A DNA stretch of 8,505 bases from an uncultured bacterium (GTDB lineage Bacteria > Actinomycetota > Coriobacteriia > Coriobacteriales > Coriobacteriaceae), in assembly GCA_905215765.1 (NCBI GenBank), contig CAJMRP010000085.1, forward strand, positions 1 to 8,505, written 5' to 3'. The position numbers and the translations under genes were made by a program. Below are positions 1 to 5,369 of the stretch, piece after piece. Each line of letters starts with the position of its first letter. Position 1 is the stretch's first letter. A model generated the notes under the pieces. The model was not told the origin of the DNA and ran no database searches. It saw only the letters and a list, made by a program, of their open reading frames with translations.

Positions 1-1
1 A

Positions 2-640
2 AACAGCTGGGGCGCCAACATCGGCTCCACCCTCCTTCAGCGCAGCGACGATATCGAGACCCAGGCCCGTGCATGGGCCGCCGCCGGGTCTGACGCCCGC
101 ATGAACGGCTGCGCGCTGCCGGTCGCCATTGTGTGCGGCTCGGGCAACCAGGGCATTACCTGTGCATTGCCCGTTATGGAGTACGCCGAGTACCTGCGCT
201 GCGACCATGAGCGCCTGGTACGCGCCGTGATGCTGTCCGACCTTATTGCCGTGCATATCAAGAGCTATATCGGTGCGCTCTCGGCGTTTTGCGGTGCTAT
301 TTGCGCCGCTTGCGGCGCCGGCGCCGCGATTACCTGGCTGTGCGGTGGCACGCGCGAGCAGATTGGCGCGACGGTCTCGAATACGCTTGGCAACGTGGGC
401 GGCATCGTGTGCGACGGCGCCAAGGCGAGCTGTGCCGCCAAAATTTCCGCAGCCGTTGATGCGGCGATTCTTGGCCATGATATGGCCATGCAGGGTCGCG
501 GCTTCCGCGCCGGCGAGGGCCTGATCCAAGATACCGTTGAGCAGACAATCGCCAGTATGGGCTACGTAGGCCGCGTGGGCATGAAGGACACCGACGTCGA
601 GATCCTCAACATCATGATCGGCAAGACTCGAGTTTGCTAG
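2..640 (+). CDS. cyuA: L-cysteine desulfidase / serine dehydratase alpha-like protein, C-terminal half (5' end outside window)
   Basis: The frame is open from base 2 to a TAG at 638-640, giving 212 residues. The family is usually about 430 residues, so roughly the C-terminal half is present. The sequence matches my memory of the E. coli YhaM/CyuA (UPF0597) family: a GSGNQG motif at 137-154, the stretch MLSDLIAVHIKSYIG, a later LGNVGGIVCDGAK (C codon at 410) followed by a second Cys at 431, and an EDVEQT-like IQDTVEQTIASMG segment. Family members are cytoplasmic Fe-S enzymes that break L-cysteine into pyruvate, ammonia and sulfide. The visible cysteines at 134, 410 and 431 are candidate cluster ligands, but I cannot assign them residue by residue. 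An internal ATG at 101 is not the start because similarity continues upstream of it. Iron-sulfur serine dehydratases share this fold, so L-serine as substrate is an alternative. The stop codon lies inside a downstream hairpin. Confidence 0.85.
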   Translation, partial: NSWGANIGSTLLQRSDDIETQARAWAAAGSDARMNGCALPVAIVCGSGNQGITCALPVMEYAEYLRCDHERLVRAVMLSDLIAVHIKSYIGALSAFCGAICAACGAGAAITWLCGGTREQIGATVSNTLGNVGGIVCDGAKASCAAKISAAVDAAILGHDMAMQGRGFRAGEGLIQDTVEQTIASMGYVGRVGMKDTDVEILNIMIGKTRVC

Positions 641-667
641 TTACGCGGTTTTACCAAACCGCGTAAC
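640..667 (+). terminator. 12-bp hairpin overlapping the cyuA stop codon
   Basis: GTTACGCGGTTT (640-651) pairs perfectly with AAACCGCGTAAC (656-667) around a TACC loop. The first base of the stem is the last base of the TAG stop. No T-run follows on either strand, so it is not a classic intrinsic terminator. Its place right at the end of the gene suggests a 3'-end or U-less terminator role. Structured element E1 begins three bases later. Confidence 0.45.
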
Positions 668-669
668 CA

Positions 670-784
670 GTCGACGCTGCAAACGCCCCTAAGCGGCAAT
701 CTGCCTTTCAATCGTCGTGCATGGCCAGAAGGCCTATGCCCTCCTCTTTCAAGGCACATTGCTCGCTTAGGGGCGTTTTCGCTG
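670..784 (+). ncRNA. Structured repeat element E1 (candidate structured RNA, copy 1)
   Basis: This is the first of two related elements in the window (the other is 3764-3879). Outer stem P1 pairs AAACGCCCCTAAGC (681-694) with 765-778, 14 bp and perfect. GCAAT (696-700) pairs with ATTGC (758-762). P2 pairs TGCCTT (702-707) with AAGGCA (751-756). Hairpin P3 is GCATGGCC (719-726), loop AGAA, GGCC (731-734), bulged T735, ATGC (736-739). The core 695-711 is identical to E2, as is most of 745-766. The flanks GTYGACGCTGC on the left and TCGCTG on the right are also shared. T-run 776-779 follows P1, so it could act as a terminator for cyuA. It lies between the convergent cyuA and HAD genes. I see no protein signature: the copies differ by a 1-nt length change, and substitutions preserve pairing rather than codons. 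Existence as a structured element is well supported by the two copies; transcription and function are inference. Confidence 0.65.
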
Positions 785-829
785 ACTTATGCTCAACCTG
801 CGGCGTTATTTTGTTTGGAGCGAGGGGTC

Positions 830-1588
830 CTACGACAGTTCGTCGGCTATTTGGTGTTCGTAGAAGGCTTCTACTACGGCGTTAAAGTCGCGGGCGAAGT
901 CTTCCATGGTTCCGCGCCAGGTGGCTCGGCTGGGCTTGCCCTGGCCCACAAAGGCGGTTTGGATGCCGCAATCGGGGGACGGGAAGTCGCGTTTGGGATC
1001 GTTGCCCACCATAAGGACCTCGTGTGGCTCGAGCCCCATCACCTGAAGCTGTTCAAGATAATAGGTGGCATCGGGCTTGCAGCGGGTGGTGTTTCCCATG
1101 TGCGTGACAAGCTCAAAGGGGGCGTCGGCCAGGTCGCCCCAGCCCATGCGGCACTCGATGGCCCCCTGCGGAAAGCTGGGGTTGGTAAAGAGCGCGCAGC
1201 GCAGCCCTGCGTCCTGTACGGCCTGAAGCGCGGCGTGTGCGCCCGGCATGGCGTGGGCGTTAATGACATCGTCGTTCTTGTGCGGAAGAACTTCGCGGTC
1301 GTAGTAGGTAAACGCCTCGTAGATGAGGGGATCGGAGAGGCAGATCCCGCATCGGCGCTCGACCTCTTCTTGGTAAAACTCAAGATTGGTGCGGTTGTCC
1401 GTGCCGCTGCGGCGATTGGCGTTGAGGTCGACCAGGATGGTGCCGAGGCGTGCCATCGTGCCACCGCGGCTGCGGCGCCCGATATCCGCGAGCATCGAAG
1501 AGACATCCTTAAAATAGCGAAGGATGAACGCGTTGAGGTTGATGCTGAGAAGCGTCTCGTCCATATCGAAAACGACTGCTTTGAGCAC
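830..1588 (-). CDS. HAD-superfamily hydrolase (phosphatase-like)
   Basis: The product is 252 residues. All HAD motifs are visible: motif I VVFDMDETL (nucleophile D8, general acid D10), motif II LFTNPS (T135), motif III CKPD (K171) and motif IV VGNDPKRD (acidic residues D197 and D201). The ~100 residues between motifs I and II form an alpha-helical C1-type cap. The motif order and length fit soluble cytoplasmic phosphatases of the phosphoglycolate/haloacid dehalogenase kind, but substrate cannot be read from sequence. The start is a GTG at 1588, with AGAAAGG about 7 bases upstream giving a reasonable ribosome binding site. It is convergent with cyuA, with element E1 between the two, and divergent from rpsA. 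A long plus-strand open frame across the same bases is a GC-driven shadow. Confidence 0.87.
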   Translation of the reverse strand: MLKAVVFDMDETLLSINLNAFILRYFKDVSSMLADIGRRSRGGTMARLGTILVDLNANRRSGTDNRTNLEFYQEEVERRCGICLSDPLIYEAFTYYDREVLPHKNDDVINAHAMPGAHAALQAVQDAGLRCALFTNPSFPQGAIECRMGWGDLADAPFELVTHMGNTTRCKPDATYYLEQLQVMGLEPHEVLMVGNDPKRDFPSPDCGIQTAFVGQGKPSRATWRGTMEDFARDFNAVVEAFYEHQIADELS

Positions 1589-1903
1589 GCGGGCACCTTT
1601 CTCGAAAAATCGATCTAGAATCGTTGGCTCCGGATACTTTACCCCAAAGCCGAATGCCTAGCTGGTTATCGTCAAGTTGCGGAGACGTGTGTTCATAAGA
1701 TTACGAAAAAGTCTCCACACGAGTAAAAAATCGCAGTTCACGCTTGAAATCGAACTCATTTCCCCGTAACCTATACGAACGTGATTGCATAAGCGTCACA
1801 TTAGTATCTGTCGGCTCCCGAGTGTTCCTAAACGTTGTGTGCTTGTCGCACCCTTCTGTAGGTCCTAGCAATCGGGGCCCCGTAGTTCGAAAGGGGTCCA
1901 CCT
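1589..1903. other. Intergenic region between HAD gene and rpsA; rpsA promoter/leader
   Basis: This 315-base stretch is markedly more AT-rich than its neighbours and has no credible gene. It must contain the divergent promoters of rpsA and the HAD gene. I see several weak -35/-10 pairs, such as TTGAAA at 1744-1749 with TAACCT at 1767-1772 (17-base spacing), but none stands out. An inverted repeat GGAGAC (1681-1686) / GTCTCC (1711-1716) encloses a 24-base A-rich loop. CGTGTG (1686-1691) could pair alternatively with CACACG (1716-1721). The only open frame, on the minus strand at 1701-1901, lacks a ribosome binding site and has no recognisable sequence. Confidence 0.5.
1875..1899 (+). promoter_or_regulatory. 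Hairpin covering the rpsA Shine-Dalgarno
   Basis: GGGCCCC (1875-1881) can pair with GGGGTCC (1893-1899), seven pairs including one G-U, around an 11-base loop. The 3' arm contains most of the rpsA Shine-Dalgarno AAGGGG (1891-1896), which sits 7 bases before the TTG start. Pairing would hide the ribosome binding site. Autogenous translational control of S1 is established in E. coli; applying it here is inference. CGGGGCCCCG (1873-1882) is also a self-palindrome, so pairing alternatives exist. Confidence 0.4.
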
Positions 1904-3070
1904 TTGAGTGAGATTCAGAACTCGTCCATTTTCTCTCTTGACGATGTCAACGAGGAGGAGATGAACAACCTCATCGACGGTACGATTACCGACTTTGATG
2001 AGGGCGATCTCGTTAACGGCACTGTCGTTAAGATCGAGCATGACGAGGTGCTCGTTGACATCGGATTCAAGTCCGAGGGCGTTATCCCGGTCCGCGAGCT
2101 GTCCATCCGCAAGGACGCTAACCCTGCAGACATCGTTGCACTCGGTGATCCCATCGAGGCTCTGGTTCTCCAGAAGGAGGACAAGGACGGTCGTCTGGTC
2201 CTGTCCAAGAAGCGTGCCGAGTACGAGCGTGCTTGGAACCGCATCGAGGAGAAGTTCAACTCCGGCGAGAACGTCGAGGGCGAGGTTATCGAGGTTGTCA
2301 AGGGCGGCCTGATCCTCGACATCGGCCTGCGTGGCTTCCTGCCCGCTTCCCTCGTCGACCTCCGTCGCGTCAAGGACCTCACCTCCTACATGGGCACCCG
2401 CATCGAGGCTCGCGTCATCGAGATGGACCGCAACCGCAACAACGTCGTCCTCTCCCGTCGCGTCGTTCTCGAGGAGTCCCGTAAGGCCGAGCGCTCCGAG
2501 ATCCTGTCCAAGCTCAAGTCTGGTATGCGTCTCCAGGGCACCGTTTCCTCCATCGTCGACTTCGGCGCCTTCGTTGACCTCGGCGGTATCGACGGCCTCA
2601 TCCACATCTCCGAGCTTTCCTGGAACCACGTCAACCATCCTTCCGAGGTTGTCAAGGTCGGCCAGGAGGTCGAGGTCGAGGTTCTCGACGTCGACCTCAA
2701 CCGCGAGCGCATCTCCCTGGGTCTCAAGCAGACCACCGAGGATCCGTGGCGCGCACTGGTCAAGAAGTACCCCGTCGGCGCTATCGTCGAGGGCACTGTG
2801 ACCAAGCTTGTCCCGTTCGGCGCTTTCGTCGATCTGGGCGAGGGCATCGAGGGCCTGGTGCACATCTCCGAGATGGCCAACAAGCACGTCGATCAGCCTT
2901 CTCAGGTCACCCACGTGGGCGACAAGGTTCAGGTCAAGGTCATGGAGATCGACCTCGACCGTCGTCGTATCTCCCTGTCCATGAAGTCTGCTGCTGAGAC
3001 TCTGGGCGTCGAGATCGAGGTTACCCCGCTTCCTTCCGAGAAGAAGGACGAGGAGACCGACTCCGAGTAA
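1904..3070 (+). CDS. rpsA: 30S ribosomal protein S1
   Basis: The product is 388 residues with four S1 (OB-fold) RNA-binding repeats at about 34-103, 121-186, 207-275 and 292-361. Repeats 3 and 4 carry the clearest signature: DFGAFVDLGGIDGLIHISEL and PFGAFVDLGEGIEGLVHISEM, each ending in an R-I-S-L core. The N-terminal 30 residues and the C-terminal tail (from about 375) are acidic. E. coli S1 has six repeats and 557 residues; the four-repeat form is usual in Gram-positive and actinobacterial lineages. S1 binds mRNA at the 30S subunit and aids initiation. The start is TTG at 1904 with AAGGGG 7 bases upstream, and no nearer in-frame ATG gives a full first repeat. Codon use is very biased (GAG, AAG, CTC, GTC, CGT), as expected for high expression and unlike the yigZ gene downstream. 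It is monocistronic, with its own terminator. Confidence 0.96.
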   Translation: MSEIQNSSIFSLDDVNEEEMNNLIDGTITDFDEGDLVNGTVVKIEHDEVLVDIGFKSEGVIPVRELSIRKDANPADIVALGDPIEALVLQKEDKDGRLVLSKKRAEYERAWNRIEEKFNSGENVEGEVIEVVKGGLILDIGLRGFLPASLVDLRRVKDLTSYMGTRIEARVIEMDRNRNNVVLSRRVVLEESRKAERSEILSKLKSGMRLQGTVSSIVDFGAFVDLGGIDGLIHISELSWNHVNHPSEVVKVGQEVEVEVLDVDLNRERISLGLKQTTEDPWRALVKKYPVGAIVEGTVTKLVPFGAFVDLGEGIEGLVHISEMANKHVDQPSQVTHVGDKVQVKVMEIDLDRRRISLSMKSAAETLGVEIEVTPLPSEKKDEETDSE

Positions 3071-3096
3071 ATCGGTTTGACGATCACTTGTTTTAA

Positions 3097-3128
3097 GGGA
3101 CCCGTCCGTAATGGACGGGTCCCTTTTT
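3097..3128 (+). terminator. rpsA intrinsic terminator
   Basis: GGGACCCGTCC (3097-3107) pairs perfectly with GGACGGGTCCC (3113-3123) around a GTAAT loop, followed by TTTTT (3124-3128). It lies 26 bases after the rpsA stop codon. AA at 3095-3096 could extend the stem into the T-run. Confidence 0.93.
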
Positions 3129-3182
3129 GCATTTGGTGCCGAGATGCACGATGCTGCCCATGCCATCCACAGGCTATTTGGT

Positions 3183-3259
3183 TGTCGGTGCATGAAAAAA
3201 ATGCCGACATCCCGCCTCGGGGAGGAGGCGGGAGCGCACCGAGTAGACGGAGGGGTGCG
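3183..3259. other. Three back-to-back hairpins upstream of rnpB
   Basis: The region between the rpsA terminator and the rnpB promoter (about 3129-3361) has no credible gene. It contains three adjacent stem-loops with only 1-2 bases between them. The first pairs TGTCG (3183-3187) with CGACA (3205-3209) and GCAT (3190-3193) with ATGC (3201-3204), with a GAAAAAA loop. The second pairs CCCGCCTC (3211-3218) with GAGGCGGG (3225-3232). The third pairs CGCACC (3235-3240) with GGTGCG (3254-3259). None is followed by a T-run on the plus strand. They could be a small RNA, or leader structure of a longer rnpB transcript. Strand is uncertain; TACAAT on the minus strand (complement of 3306-3311) is a possible -10 for antisense transcription. 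Confidence 0.45.
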
Positions 3260-3361
3260 GAGCGCGGTCGCGTCTCGACTGACGACGTTGCCCATCGACA
3301 ACCCTATTGTACTGCATGGCGTGGTTCTTGGTTTATCGTGTCGAACGCTTGTGTTGTGCCA

Positions 3362-3388
3362 TTGCCTGCGGCAACGGTGTGCTACACT
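3362..3388 (+). promoter_or_regulatory. Candidate rnpB promoter
   Basis: TACACT at 3383-3388 is preceded by TGC, which makes an extended -10. TTGCCT at 3362-3367 is a possible -35 with a short 15-base spacer. Transcription would start near 3395, which matches the 5' end of the RNase P RNA P1 helix. This agreement is the main support. Confidence 0.5.
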
Positions 3389-3394
3389 CTTGCA

Positions 3395-3762
3395 CTGCTG
3401 AGTGGGCCAGACGGTCGCGCGATGTGCTGCTTGCAGCACGCGTGAGGAAAGTCCGGGCTCCAGAGGGCGGGATGCCGGCTAACGGCCGGGCGGAGTGATC
3501 CGACGGAAAGCGCCGCAGAAAAGAAGACTCCCACCTGCGCCGCAAGGCGTAAAGGGAAAAGCTGAAACGGTGGTGTAAGAGACCACCAGCGCCGTGGCAA
3601 CACGGCGGCTTGGCAAGCCCCATCCGGAGCAAGCGCGAATAGGAACGCTATGGGCCGGCCCGGTCCGCGTTCGGGTAGCGTGCGTGGAGCTGCATGGTAA
3701 CGTGCAGACAAGATAAATGACCGTTCACGACAGAACCCGGCTTATAGGCCCACTCAGCACTT
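3395..3762 (+). ncRNA. rnpB: RNase P RNA, bacterial type A
   Basis: This is the catalytic RNA that trims 5' leaders from pre-tRNAs together with the RnpA protein. Helix P1 is visible: GCTGAGTGGGCC (3397-3408) pairs with GGCCCACTCAGC (3747-3758). The conserved core is present: GAGGAAAGTCCGGGCTCC near 3443, and near the 3' end AGATAAATGACCG followed by ACAGAACCCGGCTTATAGG, the universally conserved CR IV/V region. The length of about 365 nt fits type A. Ends are set by P1 plus a few bases, so they are uncertain by several nucleotides. No classical terminator follows; structured element E2 begins almost at once and is the only strong hairpin before yigZ. Confidence 0.96.
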
Positions 3763-3763
3763 T

Positions 3764-3879
3764 GTTGACGCTGCGAACCCGTCAGCGCGGCAATCTGCCT
3801 TTCAAGCCTTCGGGCATGACCATAAGGTCAATGCCCTCGTCTTTCAAGGCACCTTGCTCGCGCTGACGGGTTCTCGCTG
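3764..3879 (+). ncRNA. Structured repeat element E2 (candidate structured RNA, copy 2), directly behind rnpB
   Basis: This is the second copy of the element at 670-784. P1 pairs GAACCCGTCAGCGC (3775-3788) with 3860-3873, 14 bp and perfect. It differs from E1's P1 at seven positions, all compensated. GCAA (3790-3793) pairs with TTGC (3854-3857). P2 TGCCTT (3796-3801) pairs with AAGGCA (3846-3851). Hairpin P3 is GGGCATGACC (3812-3821), loop ATAA, GGTC (3826-3829), bulged A3830, ATGCCC (3831-3836). The second pair of the inner P3 helix changes from G-C in E1 to A-U here. It starts about 5 bases past the rnpB P1 helix, so it is probably transcribed as an rnpB trailer or forms its terminator. The T-run after P1 is poor (GTTCTC), which weakens a simple intrinsic-terminator reading. 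Confidence 0.65.
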
Positions 3880-3988
3880 TTGGTGACGGCATCATGGGCG
3901 TTTCCGTTCTTGTTGGCGAGGTCAACGGTGCTGTCTTTGCCGTATTATTGAGGCTGTTTGTTGCTTTGCTTGTTGTTGAGGGGCTTTG

Positions 3989-4624
3989 TTGGACAGCTAT
4001 TTTACTCTGCAATCGAATATTGAGGCTTCGGGCGAGTTTGTGGACCGCAAGAGTCGGTTTATTGCCCAGCTGGTCCATATTGAGTCCGAGGATGAGGCGA
4101 ATGCCTTTATCGAGATGGTTCGCAAGCGTCATTACGACGCTCGACACAATGTTCCCGCGTGGATTTTGGTCGATGGACGCGAGCGCCAGAGCGATGATGG
4201 TGAGCCGAGCCGCACGAGCGGTATGCCGACGCTCGAGGTGTTGCGCGGCGCGGGGCTCAAAAATGTTTGCTGCGTAGTGACGCGCTATTTTGGTGGCACG
4301 CTGTTGGGGCCTGGTGGCTTGGTGCGCGCCTATACCGCGGCGACGCAAGCGGCGGTGGCCGCGGCTCAGGAGGCCGGGCAGATTGTCGAGATGACGAGTG
4401 TCGTGCCTGTTGACGTGCATGTGGCCTATCCGCAGTATGAGCAGGTGCTTCGTTTGGCGCAGGATTCGGGCGCCAAGGTTTCGGATACCGATTACGCGGA
4501 TGCCGTGACACTTCACCTGGTATTCAAAGCGGGGGAGCAGGAGCAATTTTGCGCCAAGATGCGCGAGCTTATGGCGGGGCGCGAAGAGATCGAGGTCGGC
4601 GCTCCCAAATTTGCCGAGTTCTAA
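3989..4624 (+). CDS. yigZ: YigZ/IMPACT family protein (UPF0029)
   Basis: The product is 211 residues. The N-terminal UPF0029/IMPACT domain (about 1-125) shows KSRFIA (21-26), DDGEPSRTSGMP (69-80) and the signature VVTRYFGGTLLGPGGLVRAY (96-115). A smaller DUF1949-type ferredoxin-like domain fills the C-terminus. Length and order match E. coli YigZ. The eukaryotic relative IMPACT regulates Gcn2, but the bacterial role is not firmly established. Two tandem TTG codons at 3986 and 3989 could start it. GAGGGG (3978-3983) is only 2 bases from the first but 5 from the second, so I chose 3989 (protein begins MDSYFTLQ). TATTAT at 3943-3948 is a possible -10 without a clear -35. Codon choice is looser (more TTG and GCG) than in rpsA. 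Confidence 0.9.
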   Translation: MDSYFTLQSNIEASGEFVDRKSRFIAQLVHIESEDEANAFIEMVRKRHYDARHNVPAWILVDGRERQSDDGEPSRTSGMPTLEVLRGAGLKNVCCVVTRYFGGTLLGPGGLVRAYTAATQAAVAAAQEAGQIVEMTSVVPVDVHVAYPQYEQVLRLAQDSGAKVSDTDYADAVTLHLVFKAGEQEQFCAKMRELMAGREEIEVGAPKFAEF

Positions 4625-4627
4625 CGG

Positions 4628-4679
4628 CGACGGCCGGCGTGCTTTTGGATGGATCCCAAGCGCGCCGGCCGTCGTTTTT
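4628..4679 (+). terminator. yigZ intrinsic terminator
   Basis: CGACGGCCGGCG (4628-4639) pairs with CGCCGGCCGTCG (4663-4674). The stem continues inward as TGCTT/AAGCG with one G-T pair, to 17 bp in total. TTTTT follows at 4675-4679. It starts 4 bases after the yigZ stop and also separates yigZ from the convergent minus-strand gene. The minus-strand side lacks a T-run. Confidence 0.9.
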
Positions 4680-4692
4680 CTGTTGCTGCCGT

Positions 4693-5139
4693 TTACTCGG
4701 CGAGCTGCTTTAGCACATCGCAGGCGATCTCGACGGCATCGTCGATGCAGCCGGGGCAGCTGCGGAGCGGACCTTTATCCGATCCGATGCCCTTGAGCGT
4801 GCCGCAGACGGTCGTCGTGTTCTTCTCGCCAAATCGCTTGGCGATCTCGCGCGACAGTTTGTAGGTCTGGCCCTTGGTCTTGGGGTTTTCCATGCCGTCG
4901 CTCATCACAAAGCCCATGATGGCCACGGCGCCCGAGATGGCGCCGCAGGTTTCGGTCATGCCGCCCATGCCGGCGCCAAAGCCCTCGGTGAGGGTAAAGG
5001 CGACCTGGGGGTCGAGTCCGACGGCAGGCGCGAGCGTACAGGCGACGGCCTGGGCGCAGTTAAAGCCACGGGCGTGGTATTCGGCAGCTTGAGCCTGACA
5101 GGCGGTGATGTCGAGCTGGGCCGTATCGATTTGCTTCAT
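4693..5139 (-). CDS. C_GCAxxG_C_C family (putative redox) protein
   Basis: The product is 148 residues. It matches the C_GCAxxG_C_C family: FNCAQAV (C28), the glycine-rich TEGFGAGMGGMTETCGAISGA region with C65, C112 (TVCGTL), and the paired RSCPGC (C128, C131) near the end. The spaced cysteines suggest metal or Fe-S binding or redox chemistry; no enzymatic role is established as far as I know. The frame is open further upstream (to an ATG at 5247). I chose ATG 5139 because AAGGAG lies 7-8 bases before it, and the extra N-terminal residues include an inverted repeat and do not resemble the family. There is no signal peptide or membrane segment, so it is probably cytoplasmic. It is convergent with yigZ and divergent from the MetY gene; the link to sulfur metabolism is suggestive only. 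Confidence 0.85.
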   Translation of the reverse strand: MKQIDTAQLDITACQAQAAEYHARGFNCAQAVACTLAPAVGLDPQVAFTLTEGFGAGMGGMTETCGAISGAVAIMGFVMSDGMENPKTKGQTYKLSREIAKRFGEKNTTTVCGTLKGIGSDKGPLRSCPGCIDDAVEIACDVLKQLAE

Positions 5140-5152
5140 TGTTGTCTCCTTG

Positions 5153-5184
5153 GTCACGGTGTACCCGCCTATGGTACCCGTGAC
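5153..5184 (-). promoter_or_regulatory. Inverted repeat just upstream of the C_GCAxxG_C_C gene
   Basis: GTCACGG (5153-5159) pairs with CCGTGAC (5178-5184), and GTACC (5161-5165) with GGTAC (5173-5177). This gives a 12-bp stem with one bulged T (5160) and a 7-base loop. On the minus strand it ends about 5 bases before the AAGGAG of the gene starting at 5139. It could be a repressor operator or an RNA hairpin in the leader. The broader divergent intergenic region (5140-5369) holds no gene. Confidence 0.4.
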
Positions 5185-5302
5185 GGGGCATGTAATCATC
5201 GAGAGCTTCATGTATGCCTCATTTTTATCTATCGAGCAAATGCCCAAGGCTTGAGATAAATACCCCTAATCAATTTTTCCCATAACCTACCTTGGGGATG
5301 GG

Positions 5303-5331
5303 TTGAGAGGGGTGCAGGGTAGCGGTATCGT
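5303..5331 (+). promoter_or_regulatory. Candidate promoter of the MetY-type gene
   Basis: TTGAGA (5303-5308) and TATCGT (5326-5331) are separated by exactly 17 bases and match the sigma-70 consensus at 5/6 and 4/6. Transcription would start near 5338, about 30 bases before the start codon. CTACC (5287-5291) and GGTAG (5318-5322) form an inverted repeat spanning the -35, a possible operator. I do not recognise a SAM riboswitch or T-box here. Confidence 0.4.
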
Positions 5332-5369
5332 GAACCGAATAAAACGTAACCCAGGCAAGGGAGCTAGAT

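Noticed and set aside
670..784. E1 as an integron attC site, retron RNA or IS end
   Set aside because: No integrase, reverse transcriptase or transposase is nearby, attC core sites are absent, and the CGCTG found at both ends is the same in both copies, so it is part of the element rather than a target duplication.
815..1618. A 267-residue plus-strand open frame opposite the HAD gene
   Set aside because: The minus frame has all four HAD motifs; the plus frame has none and no convincing start.
1681..1721. H-type pseudoknot from GGAGAC/GTCTCC and CGTGTG/CACACG
   Set aside because: The two helices would abut with no linker for the first crossing loop and share a base, so they are better seen as mutually exclusive pairings. 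No support beyond complementarity.
3111..3401. Small plus-strand frames between rpsA and rnpB
   Set aside because: They start inside the rpsA terminator or run into rnpB, with no ribosome binding site or recognisable sequence.
1865..3439. A 524-residue open frame on the minus strand across rpsA
   Set aside because: It is the antisense shadow of a strongly codon-biased gene. Its residues are repetitive Asp/Leu/Val strings produced by reversed GAG/GTC/CTC codons, it crosses the rpsA terminator, and it has no ribosome binding site.
3782..3880. Possible peptide encoded on the minus strand of E2 (and a similar reading in E1)
   Set aside because: The E1 copy hits a stop because of a 1-nt length difference. 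Substitutions between copies fall at all codon positions while preserving base pairing, so selection is on structure, not protein.
3894..4277. Plus-strand 127-residue frame starting with a hydrophobic stretch, overlapping yigZ
   Set aside because: No ribosome binding site, and it overlaps the YigZ coding sequence in another frame after about 30 residues. The hydrophobic start reflects T-rich DNA.
5281..5369. SAM riboswitch in front of metY
   Set aside because: The ~60-nt leader after the likely start site is too short, and I do not see the conserved core of the SAM riboswitch classes I know.
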